From NCBI GenBank assembly GCA_034440575.1, contig JAOTOL010001476.1, positions 275,501 to 339,500 on the forward strand: a stretch of 64,000 bases of DNA, read 5' to 3'. The translations under genes and the position numbers were made by a program. This stretch comes from Imbricaverruca yamaguchii (Eukaryota; Arthropoda; Thecostraca; Neoverrucidae). Shown here one piece after another: positions 23,901-36,100 of this stretch. How positions within the stretch are numbered: the stretch's first letter is position 1; each line of letters starts with the position of its first letter. The notes under the pieces were generated by a model that worked only from the letters and a program-made list of their open reading frames with translations, was not told where the DNA came from and ran no database searches.

Positions 23901-24334
23901 AGGTGGTACAGGTGGTGCAAATACGGCGATACATGTGATTTCACTTCTACTCTGCAATGGCCTCGCCAGGCGCCGTCTCTCCATCCATAACAGTCTTGTC
24001 ACAGTTGGTTGTTCATGTTGCTAGAAACAAACGAGAGGAAAGTGTGCTCATAACTGGCAAGTGCCGGTGTACCACATGCCACCAGAGCACATCCGGCAAG
24101 CATGGGCGTACTGTGGGCGACTTTGGAAATCCTGCAAATAATGCGAACGTGCAGAATATTTGCAAATGCAGAATAGATGTAAGATAAAAATTGCAATTGC
24201 AGAATACTTGTAACGTGTTCACACGTTCGCAAATATTCTGCAAATCATGCGAACGTGAAGTCGTATATTCATCACATTTGCTGGCCTGCTCTGAGTACTA
24301 ACTTTGCAACTTCTATATGCACCAGTATAAGACG

Positions 24335-24730
24335 GCAAGCGACACACCATTAGGGCCGCTGGACAGACCACGGGTCTCGTGTGCTTCAGACGTAGGTCGG
24401 ACCACACACCATTAGGGCCGCTGGACGGACCGAGGGTCTCCTGAGCTTCGTTAGTTAGTTAGTTATTTTGCTTTAGGGCGCATCGACCAGGGTTGATCAT
24501 TCGCGCCCATCTCCTGAGCTTCAGACGTAGGATCGGACCCCACACCATTAGGGCCGCTGGACAGACCACGGGTCTCTAGTGCTGCAGACGTAGGATCGGA
24601 CCCCACACCATTAGGGCCACTGGACGGACCACGGGTCTCTAGTGCTGCAGACGTAGGATCGGACGCCACGCCATTAGGGCCGCTGGACGGACCGAGGGTC
24701 TCCTGAGCTTCAGACACAGGATTTGACGGC
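24335..24730. repeat. ~63-bp minisatellite interrupted by a SINE tail
   Basis: About six units with the cores CACACCATTAGGGCCGCTGG and GACCACGGGTCTC. At 24447-24505 a SINE-type tail (TTAGTTAGTTATTTTGCTTTAGGGCGCATCGACC...) interrupts one unit. Confidence 0.9.
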
Positions 24731-24919
24731 ACGCCGTGGCAGGATAACGATCGTGGGCGAGTGAGGGCAGGAGGCGGATTACAGTCCACCTCCTGCACAC
24801 CTGACGCCTCCTAAGATGTATAGGCTTCTATGCTGCAGACATAGGGTCGCGCACCACGATGTCACGGTGGAATTGTGGACCCCAGGACCCACCACACAGC
24901 AACTGTGCTCTTCCCCCAC

Positions 24920-25000
24920 CCCGCTCTCTCTCTCTCACTCGCATTCGCTCTCGCTCTCGCTGTCGCTCTCGCTGTCCCTCTCGCTCTCGCTCTGTCGGCA
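24920..25000. repeat. Pyrimidine hexamer microsatellite (CTCTCG/CTGTCG)
   Basis: Imperfect six-base repeats of TCGCTCTCGCTGTCGC type. Confidence 0.85.
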
Positions 25001-25780
25001 GTCTTTAATGGAAAACACTCTATTGTGCTTAATATTCGAGAAATACAGCGGCTTCAATAAGAGTAGAATTTGTGTCAACAATTTGGCACAGTTCAACGAA
25101 CTCTATCATCCGTCCTCGATTTCGGCGGAAGAGCTCAATTACAGAAATAGTGCGTTCAATTCCTCTTTACGTGGATTGGAACAACTTATTCAAAATTAAC
25201 TGTCGTTTAGTCGATATCGAGATTATTAGCGAAATATGCCGTACGTACGTATCTCATCGTGCAATTTTGCAGCCCATGGCATGCCTCAGAGTAGTAAACG
25301 TGCCACTCTACAAGTAAAATATTTGCCCCTATGGAAAGAGAAGTAGCGTCACTCCAGGCAGGTGCCCACCCCATCAAATCTTGTTGGCATAGCCAGTTAT
25401 TTAGTTATTGAGTGTTAAGGGACATCAGCACCATTCGTCATATAGCGTTCAACTAATTCCTGAGCGGAAATTTAACTGCGGCAAACGACGCGCATCCGAG
25501 TGTGCCCACTTGTCGCCGCAGGCGGCGGGGTGTCGCACTGACAGCGCCGACGGCGACGCGTCACCGTGGCGGCACTCGAACGCGCCACGTCGATTGTTGG
25601 CAACGAGCCATGTGTGTACGCCCATTCCTCATCAGCAGGTGTGGCCACACGTGCGCCGGGACGGGCCGAAAAATGCGCGTCGCTCGCTCCCGGCGGAAAT
25701 TACCGCCGACTGCCACGTGGCGTTCGACAGCCGACAACGGACGACCTGCAGGTGCAGAATACCGGGCGCCGTGATGCTCA
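25000..25780. other. Downstream of the exon at 25.8 kb
   Basis: The frame after the exon's donor stays open for about 22 codons (VSITAPGILHLQVV...), so intron retention would extend the protein briefly. Otherwise nothing recognised. Confidence 0.35.
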
Positions 25781-25781
25781 C

Positions 25782-27275
25782 GTGCATAATTAGGTTGCTG
25801 CGGCCGGGCTCAAAGCTGTTCAAGGTCACGTAGTACGGATTGATGTCCTGGAGGCGTGAATGGACACCAGAGGCGTAGTCGACGGGACTGGGGAGGGGCC
25901 ACCTATGCGAGCGAAAATGCACAAGATCAAGCAAGACATTTTGAGTTTTCACTACGCAAAACCATAAGTGTTCGGTGCGCTTTGCGCAATGAAATCGTTC
26001 TCTGTTTCACGACTTTTCGTTGGTCGTGCTCCCCATCCCTGAAGGAAGCCCTGGCTCAGTTCCTGATTGGTACCATCACAGCCGGAATATAAAATCATAG
26101 GCGGGCTATGTCGGTGGATGTTGCTTGTGAACGCTAGGATATTGCCCCGTCTTCCTGGCCAGATCCTCACACCCGTCTCGGGGGGCTGGAGGAGGGTCAT
26201 CACAAGCTGAACTAATATGCAAACTAAGCGTTGCACGAAAACGAAGTGGTACTACTAGAAATCTCTCGACGAGTAAGGCCCGATCCCTTCCCCGCAAAAT
26301 TCCCTTAAAACGTGAGGTCACTAGATGGTGTATGATCACCACTTACGTCATGTTTTTCGCTCTGCGCAGTTCATTTTGGGGTATATTGAACATATAAAGC
26401 GTTTGGAATAAGACGAAGGAGGGCGAAATTAACCATCACTCCAAAATGCATGCACACCCCAAAATCAACAATGAATGTTTTGCACATTTTCAAACTTTTG
26501 AGTTTAAACATTCTTGAGTTTTTGTCTTTTCTCTAATGGATAGAACACACAGGGAAACGTTGTTTTAAGTCGACATTCCCTCATAAAGGTTCTTACGTTC
26601 ACCAGAATCATCCAATGTAGCCACAAGGAGTAAATATGGAAAACAAGTAAGTCATCAAAAGCGAAAAAAATATCAAGTGCTTCTGGTGCGTCTTGGTCCA
26701 TCCCAAAAGATGATCAAGCAATAGAAAGTTGCATTCAAATATCTTACCTGCTGAAGTGTGACGACTGGTTGAACGTTTTCGAGGTGACCTCACTAGACCT
26801 TGAATCACTCGGTGACCGTAGATGTCCTGACCTCAAAATTTATCACACAACATCTACATTGAGATGGGTAGGGTATACCGAATTTCGACGCGCTGCCTCG
26901 CGTCGTTTCTTAAATATCCGCGGAACATCTTAGGTCGGGGGAGGGGGAGCATAAAATGTCGTCCCAGGATGGTTCTGGGTTAGTCCAGATAGCCGGTCAA
27001 TGGATTTCGTATGCAAATTACAATCTTGGAAGGTGGTATTTGGAAGGGCCTACCCATGTCGGCAAGTCTCATGCTACGGGTTTATGCGCACACGAAAACC
27101 CGATTAAATCACATTCATATACGAGCACAGCCATTCAAAATAGCTTTATAATAGATTACAACTTGTGTGCTCTGATATGCTTCGCTTGAACAGGAGGACC
27201 ATAGCCAACACTGTCGTCCGAAGTGAACTTGACCCGGGCCTCGAGGGTGCAGAGTGCAATGGGCTCTGAAGAATC
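25782..27275 (-). CDS. Two linked exons of an unidentified protein
   Basis: Exon 27275-27160 (116 nt; acceptor CCCGGTCAG|GAT, donor AAGTT|GTAATC) and exon 25887-25782 (106 nt; acceptor CCCTCCCCAG|T, donor CAC|GTGAGC). The first ends with two bases and the second starts with one, so they join in frame as a 74-codon open run: DSSEPIALCTLEARVKFTSD... then FPVDYASGVHSRLQDINPYY and NSFEPGRSNLIMH. The second exon looks strongly coding; the first is weaker because its donor is poor. I do not recognise the family. These could be downstream exons of the type II membrane protein that begins at 42 kb, or a separate gene. Exons further downstream were not found. Confidence 0.5.
25890..27150. other. Intron between the two unidentified exons
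   Basis: Unique sequence without arrays. No further exon seen. Confidence 0.4.
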
Positions 27276-27309
27276 CTGACCGGGAGTCCGTCCTGGTCCG
27301 GACTCCCGA

Positions 27310-27440
27310 ACACCACGCCCGGTCCCAGCCCTGCCCGGTCCCAGCCCTGCCCGGCCTCGGTCCCAGCCCTGCCCGGCCTCCGGTCCCAGCCCTGCCCGGC
27401 CTCGGTCCAGCCCGGCCTCGGTCCAGCCCGGCCTCGACCC
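27310..27440. repeat. ~21-24-bp G/C-rich minisatellite
   Basis: About six copies of GCCCGGCCTCGGTCCCAGCC-like units, ending about 40 nt upstream of the acceptor of the exon at 27275. Confidence 0.88.
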
Positions 27441-27639
27441 AGTCCGTCCCGGCCCAGCCATTTCTGGTCCAGACTCTCCAGCATCGATCTCTGCCCCGCC
27501 TCAGTCCGTTGGTGTCAACAGTGGTGTGGCATGCATTACTGTCAAGAAGACCCCCCAGCTCAGCCCACCACGTTTTCCAAAGCAAAATCAGCCCGCGCAC
27601 GTCACTGCCAGGGCACTGTAGCCGGTCCCAGGAGAGCAT

Positions 27640-28200
27640 GTACCGCCGGGGGAGCCGGACACCGCAGAGGTACCGCCGGGGGAGCCGGACACCGCAGAGG
27701 TACCGCCGGGGAGCCGGACACCGCAGAGGTACCGCCGCAGAGGTACCGCCGCAGAGGTACCGCCGCAGAGGTACCGCCGGGGGGAGCCGGACACCACAGA
27801 GGTACCGCCGGGGAGCCGGACACCGCAGAGGTACCGCCGGGGAGCCGGACACCGCAGAGGTACCGCCGGGGAGCCGGACACCGCAGAGGTACCGCCGCAG
27901 AGGTACCGCCGCAGAGGTACCGCCGGGGGGAGCCGGACACCGCAGAGGTACCGCCGGGGAGCCGGACACCGCAGAGGTACCGCCGGGGAGCCGGACACCG
28001 CAGAGGTACCGCCGGGGAGGTGCTGCGGGGAGCCGGACACCGCAGAGGTACCGCCGGGGGAGCCGGACACCGCAGAGGTACCGCCGGGGAGCTGGACACC
28101 GCAGAGGTACCGCCGGGAGGTACCGCCGGGAGCCGGACACCGCAGAGGTACCGCCGCAGAGGTACCGCCGCAGAGGTACCGCCGGGAGGTACCGCGGTGA
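27640..28200. repeat. 29/14-bp mixed-unit minisatellite (GAGGTACCGCCG)
   Basis: A long unit (GAGGTACCGCCGGGGAGCCG plus GACACCGCA) and a short unit lacking the GGGGAGCCGGACAC part are interspersed in runs. Confidence 0.94.
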
Positions 28201-28234
28201 CTGACCAGACCGGACTGGCGCCAGAGGTGTGACG

Positions 28235-28395
28235 TGGCGACCGTCGGCCCGGTCTGACCGGCTGCGCTCTGACCGCTCAGTATCCAGTGGCCCGTGCTGA
28301 CCGGCCCGGTCTGACCGGCTGCGCTCTGACCGCTCAGTATCCAGTGGCCCGGTCTGACCGGCTGCGCTCTGACTGCTCAGTATCCAGTGGCCCGG
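28235..28395. repeat. ~56-bp triplicate
   Basis: Three copies of CTGACCGGCTGCGCTCTGAC followed by CGCTCAGTATCCAGTGGCCC. Confidence 0.9.
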
Positions 28396-28554
28396 GCAGC
28401 ACGACCCTGCCGCATCCGAGCTGTGACGAAATCGATGTACCTGACCTGACGAATGTCGGCGTCATGTGCGGGATGACACCAGTCTGACACCAGTCGGCTA
28501 TGGTCTCCACAATTTGCTATGATTCGTACCAGTATGCTCCGGTCCGACATCAGT

Positions 28555-29085
28555 CTGCACCTATTTGCACCTGTCTGCACCATTTACCAGCCTGATGTGT
28601 CTGTCCTCTGGTCTGGTCTTCACCAGTCTGCTCTGGTTCCCATCAGTCTGCACCCGTTTGCACCCGTTTGCACCAGTCTGCACCTATTTGCACCAGTTTG
28701 CACCAGTCTGCACCTGTTTGCACCAGTCTGCACCAGTCTGCACCAGTCTGCACCTGTTTGCACCAGTCTGCACCAGTCTGCACCAGTTTGCACCAGTCTG
28801 CACCAGTCTGCACCAGTCTGCACCAGTCTGCACCAGTATGCACCAATATGCACCTGTCTGCACCTGTCTGTACCTGTCTGCACCAGTCTGCACCTGTCTG
28901 CACCAGTTTGCACTAGTCTGCACCAGTCTGCACCAGTCTGCACCTATTTGCACCTGTCTGCACCTATTTGCACCAGTCTGCACCAGTCTGCACCAGTCTG
29001 CACCTGTTTGCACCAGTCTGCACCTGTTTGCACCAGTCTGTACCTGTTTGCACCAGTCTGTACCTGTTTGCACCAGTGGCCAGCC
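28555..29085. repeat. 10-bp minisatellite (CACCAGTCTG)
   Basis: About 50 copies of a strictly 10-bp unit, CAC-C-(A/T)-(G/A)-T-(C/T)-TG. The register is nearly perfect over 500 bp. Confidence 0.96.
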
Positions 29086-29454
29086 TGGTGTGTCCTCTGC
29101 GGAGATCATAGGATTGTCACGAACAGATCCACCATTATCTGACCAGCGTCGGTTCCGTCTGACCGTAGCTGCTCACCACCCCCATCCCCACCCCCCACCC
29201 CGTCCCCACCTGTTCGCCGCCGTCTCCCGCTTGGTTGGCTTGATCCGCCTGCATCTACACATGCGCCGCCGTCTCCCATCTGGCTGGCGTCGCCTCTGAT
29301 CAGTCAGCTGCAGATGCGCCGCCGTCTCTCGTTTGGCTGGCGTCGCCTCTGATCCACCCGCATCTGCGCCGTGCCAGGAAAGCTCGATGTTCGATCGAAA
29401 CGGGTTCCATGGCCCGGGTCCGCGATCCGGCTCTGTCCGCTGTATTGTTCCAGA

Positions 29455-30010
29455 AAGTTTCCGGTGCGATGCTCCGCCCCGTCCGAGACAGCTTCCGGTG
29501 CGATACTCCGCCCCGTCCGAGACAGCTTCCGGTGGGATACTCCGCCCCGTCCGAGACAGCTTCCGGTGTGATACTCCGCCCCGTCCGAGACAGCTTCCGG
29601 TGTGATACTCCGCCCCGTCCGAGACAGCTTCCGGTGGGATACTCCGCCCCGTCCGAGACAGCTTCCGGTGGGATACTCCGCCCCGTCCGAGACAGCTTCC
29701 GGTGTGATACTCCGCCCCGTCCGAGACAGCTTCCGGTGTGATACTCCGCCCGTCCGAAAAACTTTCCGGTGGAAAATTCCCCCCTTCCCGAAAAACTTTC
29801 CGGTGTTAAACCCGCCCCGTCCGAGACAGCTTCCGGTGTGATACTCCGCCCCGTCCGAGACAGCTTCCGGTGTGATACTCCGCCCCGTCCGAGACAGCTT
29901 CCGGTGTGATACTCCGCCCCGTCCGAGACAGCTTCCGGTGGGATACTCCGCCCCGTCCGAAACAGCTTCCGGTGTGATACTCCACCCCGTCCGAGACAGC
30001 TTCCGGTGCT
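29455..30010. repeat. ~34-bp minisatellite
   Basis: About 16 copies of GATACTCCGCCCCGTCCGAG plus ACAGCTTCCGGTGT. Two central units are diverged (CCCGAAAAACTTTCCGGTG). Confidence 0.95.
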
Positions 30011-30029
30011 CGCCAGTTCGGGTTCCGAA

Positions 30030-30425
30030 CAATCCCAGACGACCTCCGGTGTGTTCCAGACAGATCCGGGTGTGTTCCAGACAGATCCGGGTGTGTCCCA
30101 GACAAATCCCGGTGTGTTCCAAATATATTCATGTGTTAAAGACAGATCCAACCGTGTTCTAGAAATATCACAGTGTTCTCAAGACAGATCCAGGTGTGGT
30201 TTACGGTCTATCCCAAACAGCTACGGTGGTCCCAAACAGCTACCGCCATATTCCAGACAGATCCCGATACGGTGTTTTGTCTGTTACAAAGAGCCTCCGG
30301 TGATGCCAGGCCCTGTCTATCCCCGACAGTTTCCGGTGACGCCAGGTCCTGTCTCGAACAGTTTCCGGTGATGCCAGGTCATATGACTGGGACAGCAGAC
30401 AGTTTCCGGTGATGCCAGGTCCTAT
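30030..30425. repeat. Degenerate ~19-27-bp tandem repeats
   Basis: Copies of GTGTTCCAGACAGATCCGG grading into CAGTTTCCGGTGATGCCAGG, related to the preceding array by the shared TTCCGGTG core. A further unit appears at 30828-30870. Confidence 0.8.
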
Positions 30426-30436
30426 GCCCTTGCCGC

Positions 30437-30690
30437 CCCGGTAGCTCAGTTGGTTAGAGCGCTGGCCTGCACTGGTCTCCCCTGTCCTGGCAACACAGGG
30501 TTCAAGTCACTTCGCGCGCTGGCCTGCACTGGTCTCCTGGCAACACAGGGTTCGAGTCGCTTCGCGCGCTCGCATTTAGCCCACGGCCGGGAGTGTCAGT
30601 TGGCAGCTGGCCCGATAAGGTCGGGGACAAGCTACCGGGCGGCCGTGTCGGTGCATTGGCGGCACGTTAAACTTTCGGTCTAAATTCTGC
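30437..30690 (+). mobile_element. tRNA-derived SINE with duplicated internal segment
   Basis: CCCGGTAGCTCAGTTGGTTAG is a pol III A box; GGGTTCAAGTC and GGGTTCGAGTC are two B boxes, because a segment of about 50 bp (GCGCTGGCCTGCACTGGTCT ... AACACAGGGTTC) is duplicated. It is followed by a SINE-type body GTCGGTGCATTGGCGGCACG TTAAA. Not a functional tRNA: the anticodon arm is not foldable. Confidence 0.75.
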
Positions 30691-30869
30691 CGTTGAACTG
30701 GAGTTCATGGATCGGGTGGTGGTTCCAGGGTTCACGCAACAAGCTCTGCTTAGCAATAGAACCCTGGTTCCTCAAGCCACCCCAACAAAAACTCGGATTA
30801 AATTTATTTTATAAAAAAAAACAATGTCTGAGACAGCAGACAGTGTCCGGTGACGTCAGGTCCTGTGTC

Positions 30870-31895
30870 AGACACCAGCCAGCTGCCGGCGTGCCCTACC
30901 CGGCCCGTCTCTCCGCTCTCCCGCCTGGCCAGCTGGCCCGGCCGGTGCGTTTACGCCGGCGACAGCGGCCGCCGGGGTCAATCACCCGACGGCCGGCAGA
31001 AGTCGGCACGCTGCCCCTCCCCCTCCCCATGCGGCTGGCGCCGCTCGGCGTCTGCGAACGGAGCCGGTACTAGAGGCACCACGTCGCCGCACAAACGGTC
31101 AACGTCTGCACTTGACCCGCTTAGCGTCGCAGTCTTCACTCGGATGGCCAACATAGTTACATATGGTAGTAGTAACAACACAGTGTTTAGTGTACATAGA
31201 TAGAAGATTCCTCATTCAAGGACGATGTACTGGACGGGGGGGGGGTCGTGGTAGCGCTCCCATGCAGGGGCGGCTCCAGGAGTGGAGGGCAGGGAGCCCC
31301 GCCCCTCCCCTGGGCGTGACATGTGAATGACTGACGCGCGCAGACCGCGTGGGAGCCGATGGAGGCTGGGTGAGATAGCTCCCCATGATGCCAGCCGCGT
31401 GCCTGGGCAGGCCGAGAGACACCTGACGAACTGAGCTGCAACCATCGTCACTTCAGGGAGCGTGTGGAGACCACTCTATCCGCCGAAATATCCAACGTCT
31501 CCCTGCAGGCGTTTTCTCTCAGTGCGCGTTGAAGCGTCAATGATCGATAAATCGGTCCGGGCGCTTCGTGTGGGTTCGACCTTGAGTCCGTGCTAGGCCG
31601 GAAAAGGGGACGGGACATTGGGGCATGTGACGGCACCCAAGGATGGTGGCGCCGCCGGCCGGGAAAGGCAGTTCTTCAGGACGGTTCCACTGCACCCCGC
31701 CGCCTCGTGATTAGCGGATTGTTCAGCCCAAAACTCGCTTTTCAAGGGAAAAGGCTTTCCTTTGAGGTCAAAAAGCCTTCGATGTGCTCGACTCCACCCC
31801 TGCTCCGCTCACCGAAGATGTCCCCCGAAGGCGTCCCTCCGCGGGTATCTGACCCGATGAGAAGTTCTGGGTCAACCTCTGGCTAATTCACACCA
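30870..31895. other. Unassigned interval between arrays
   Basis: GC-rich at the left, with a G10 run at 31,237-31,246. No convincing exon on either strand. Confidence 0.35.
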
Positions 31896-31899
31896 CGGC

Positions 31900-33052
31900 G
31901 TGCCGGGGCTCTGTGTGCGAGTACTGAGTGGGTTTTCCCCTCCCCATGAAGAGAAGTCCTTGGTCCGCCTCTGGCTGGCTCCTATTCCACGGCGTGCCGG
32001 GGCTGTGTGCGGGCACTGAGTGGGTTCGCCCCTCCCCTCCCCCTGAAGAGAAGTCCTGTGTCCGCCCCTGACTGGTTCCTGCCACAACGTGCCGGTGCTG
32101 TGTGTGCGGGCATTGAGTGGGTCCGACCCTCCCTCCGAAGAGAAGTCCTGTGTCCGCCCCTGACTGGTTCCTAACATGGCGTGCCGGGGCTCTGTGTGCT
32201 GAGTGTGTCCGCCCCCCCTGAAAATAAGTCTGGGTTTTTTAACCCCCCCCTGAAAATAAGTCCTGGGTACGCCTCTGGTTGGTTTCACCACGACGTGCCG
32301 GGCTCTGTGTGCGGCACTGAGTGGGTCCGCCCCCCCCCCCCTGAAAATAAGTCCTGGGTACGCCTCTGGTTGGTTTCGACCACGACGTGCCGGGCCTCTG
32401 TGTGGCTGAGTGTGTCCGCCCCCCCTGAAAATAAGTCCTGGGTACGCCTCTGGTTGGTTTCGACCACGACGTGCCGGGGCTGTGTGTGCGGGCACTGAGT
32501 GGGTCCGCCCCACCCCTCCCCCTGAAAATAAGTCCTGGGTACGCCTCTGGTTGGTTTCGACCACGACGTGCCGGGCCTCTGTGTGCGGGCACTGAGTGGG
32601 TCCGCCCCCCCCCCCTGAAAATAAGTCCTGGGTACGCCTCTGGTTGGTTTCGACCACGACGTGCCGGGGCTCTGTGTGCGGGCACTGAGTGGGTCCGCCC
32701 CCTGAAAATAAGTCCTGGGTACGCCTCTGGTTGGTTTCGACCACGACGTGCCGGGGCTCTGTGTGCGGACTGAGTGGGTCCGCCCCCCCTGAAAATAAGT
32801 CCTGGGTACGCCTCTGGTTGGTTTCGACCACGACGTGCCGGGGCTCTGTGTGGGGACTGAGTGGGTCCGCCCCCCTGAAAATAAGTCCTGGGTACGCCTC
32901 TGGTTGGTTTCGACCACGACGTGCCGGGGCTCTGTGTGCGGGCACTGAGTGGGTCCGCCCCACCCCTCCCCCTGAAAATAAGTCCTGGGTACGCCTCTGG
33001 TTGGTTTCGACCACGGCGTGCCGGGGCTGTGTGTGCGGGTACTGAGTGGGTC
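31900..33052. repeat. ~85-105-bp minisatellite with C-tracts and an acceptor-like core
   Basis: About a dozen units with TGAAAATAAGTCCTGGGTAC, GCCTCTGGTTGGTTTCGACC and ACGACGTGCCGGGGCTCTGT. A C-run of 4-13 bases varies between units. On the minus strand each unit reads ACTTATTTTCAG|GG, a good 3' splice-site lookalike. Confidence 0.95.
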
Positions 33053-33066
33053 CGCCGCGGATATCT

Positions 33067-33110
33067 GGTGTAAGTGCTCCGTCAGCTGGCGGACTAGCTG
33101 TGCCGTATCG
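33067..33110 (-). CDS. Membrane-protein exon 6 (3' end unresolved)
   Basis: Starts after GCAGGCAG. In the phase-compatible frame it encodes DTAQLVRQLTEHLHQIS, another amphipathic helix. No convincing donor is seen before the array at 33,050. An ATATCC string at the end resembles part of a U12 donor, but only weakly. The upstream alternative acceptor would give a short AAIRHS tail and stop. Confidence 0.45.
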
Positions 33111-36100
33111 CTGCCTGCGGTCAGCACGGGTGCAGGGAGAGGTCGCCACCGCGCCGCTCGACAGTACGTATGTGCACCGCGCTACTCGAGCGGGGACTTG
33201 GTTTCCCCACGGCCCTTTGGTCTCCCCACGCAGTCACACATCATTCGCCCTACACCGTCAAATGTTCCATTATTCTCGATTGACTTTCTCGTTGTGAACG
33301 CCTACGACTGAGATGACCAGTTGTAATCTCGCCAGTCAAACCGCAGGGACGGAGATGCAGGCAACAAGCAGTAGTGCCCGGATACTTTCAACTCCGAGAA
33401 GAAATTGCGCTCTAGAACTGGCATTTCTCAATCGAGAGGTGCGTGCAAGGTTAAAACAATAGGCTGAGCTTAGCACTGACTGCGATACTGTAATACCTCA
33501 CGAATAAAAAATCGAACCAAGCTGATGAAATAAAACAATCAAGCACTTTTAATATAATATTTTCTCCCCTGCCAATCCCCAGGAGCATCAGCAGAGCACT
33601 TGTATCACCGCTGCACCCACCGTCGTCAAACAACAATAACTAAAATTAATAAGATATTTCCAAAACACGATAATATTTACTTTGTACATATATTGCTTTA
33701 AGCGGTGGTGTGGGAAAACTGGCCTACCATGAAAAAGGGTAATCGTACCAATCAGCAAGTATTTGTGAAGCGACCCTATATATTGCACACAACTAACGCC
33801 GTACGACATACTATCTGTGGCAATTCAACCGACATCATTTCAGACATTGACCATGTCATAAGGTGCGTGCATGACAAATTTCGAAGCATGGCAGCAACAT
33901 ACAGGAACCTTGGGCCATAAACATAGCGCCTAACCCATTTCGGGAGTGCTTGTAAGCCTGTAAACATAGCAAGAGGACTTCAGAAGTGCCACATCAGCCG
34001 ATCTGAAATAGTGTGTGGTCATAACACTTCACTAAAAGAACCCTGTATGCTGTACCTCACTGAAAGCACCCTGTGCACTGTACCTCACTGAAGGAACCCT
34101 GTGCATTGTACCTCTGTAGCAGAGCGTGTCCGATAGCCATCTAGCGGCCGGCTGAAGACTCAGCCGTTGCTCAGCGCGCACCCGCCATCTAGCGGCTGAG
34201 AGCTAGTCGTTTGCCCTTTTGGCGCTAGGTGTCAGTGTAGTGATTGCACTCATCCAGGTCCGTTGTATCACGTGTCTCTGTTCATCCGTAATGCTCTGTG
34301 CGCAATATCCATCTGTCATTATCGCCGTGGAATTCTGTCACCTGCCAGACATGTTCGCTTCACACACTTGCATGTAATTTTCTCTGTCTGCCTATTTCAA
34401 TGTCTTAATTAAGACATACTGCTACCGCTAACATACGTGTATGGTCGTTTCGTAGCGGCAATAAGTCAGTGTTCTCGTGTCCCATTCTGGCGAGTGGTTT
34501 ACGGGGAAAGCTGGGACAATGGCGGCGACACGCGCCACCGTCGCCGCGGAATCCTACTTCTTTCTTCTTCTGTCCTAAGGGAGTTGTCAGGACCGCACTG
34601 AGGGGATGGTTGGTGCAGAAAAACTGTGCACATCCTGGGTGTCACTTGGCAACGACATCTCCCTAGTGGCTTTCCCAGATCCCTTGCGCCTATCCATACA
34701 TCCATCCACATGCAACCCACTGAAAGGCGTTGCACCTCGCTGAAGGAACCTGTGCATGTGCCATTAGCCGTAATCGTGCAAGAAGTACGTCGTAAACCAC
34801 ACAATAAAAAGTAAAAAAGGAACTCTGTGTACTTCACGTCAATAAGAGAACCCACTTGCCGATTTACTTCGATTGATTTACGCTGCTTGACTTGTAAAGC
34901 TTCAAGACGCTGTGGATCCACGGATCTCCATCTCTGTGTTGCAAGCTGAAAGCATTATGGATTCGCGACACTTTCTGGCAGTGTCTCTGTAATCCTTGAA
35001 GCATAGCAATAGGGCTTCAGAAGTGCCACAACAGCGAATCCGAAATAGTGTGTGCTCACCACACCTAACTGAAAGAACAGTAAAACAGTAGTAGTAAAAG
35101 AACAGTGTGTACAGTAGCTCACTGAAGGAACCCTGTGTACTGTACCCGATCGAAGGAACCCCGTCAGTTGCACGCCACTGAAGGAACCCTACATACTGTA
35201 CCTCACTGAAGGAACCCTGTGTACTGTACCTGACCGAAAGAACCCCGTCTATTGCACGACACTGAAGGAACCTTGTGTACTGTACTTCACTGAAGGAACC
35301 CTGTGAACCGTATCTCATTGAAGGAACGCTGTGTATATGTTACACCTCATTGAAAAAACACCACTTGCCGATTCACCCCGATTGATTTACGCTGGTTGAT
35401 TTGTGGAGCTTCAAGACGCTTTGGATTCATGGATCTCCGTGTCCATGTTACAAGCTGAATGCATTATGGATTCGCGGAACTTTTTGGCAGTGTCTCGGAA
35501 ACATTCCGGAAAATGTCGTCCGTGGCAATATATTCGTCAACCAGTGCAGCACCTTACTGTACGACAAATACAAACAAAATCATGTTGAAAATACTCTGAT
35601 GACCTAGTTAACATCGGTCCATAAAAAACTAACGCATAATTAACCTGTTATATTCTGACGATCTGCATTTACGTGCTTCATTAATGATGTTGGGGTAAAG
35701 TTCGTTTCGCTTGCGGTGTCATCAGCATTATGTCAGTGCAAAACTGGACACCTGCGGCCGACACGGCGAATCACAGGGAAATTGTGTCACCTATCAGCGG
35801 TCAGTGTCGGCGGTCACTGGGTCACTGATCAGTAGTCAGTCCCCGTGGTCACTGATCAGCAGTCAGTCCCCGTGGTCACTGATCAGCGGTTTGTGTCCAT
35901 GGTCACTGATTAGTGGTCAGTGCCGGTGGTGACTGGTAACTCTATATGCCATGGGGAATAATTTGACACCGTCCTATCGCTGTCACGGGCAGGGACGTAG
36001 GAAGAATCTCAGGTGGTGGTGAGCTCAACTTTGAAGTCCACTGCCATGCAGCACTACATATACTGGGTTGCATTGTCATGTAACACATCACTAACGTGGA

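Noticed and set aside
24920..25199. Plus-strand frame rich in LSLSLSLS
   Set aside because: Microsatellite-derived and followed by AT-rich sequence without gene signals.
30437..30520. Functional tRNA gene
   Set aside because: A and B boxes are present, but the anticodon arm does not fold and an internal segment is duplicated; a SINE-type body follows.
33058..33068. U12-type ATATCC donor ending membrane-protein exon 6
   Set aside because: Only ATATCC matches; the following bases GCGG depart from the U12 consensus and no AC acceptor partner was found.
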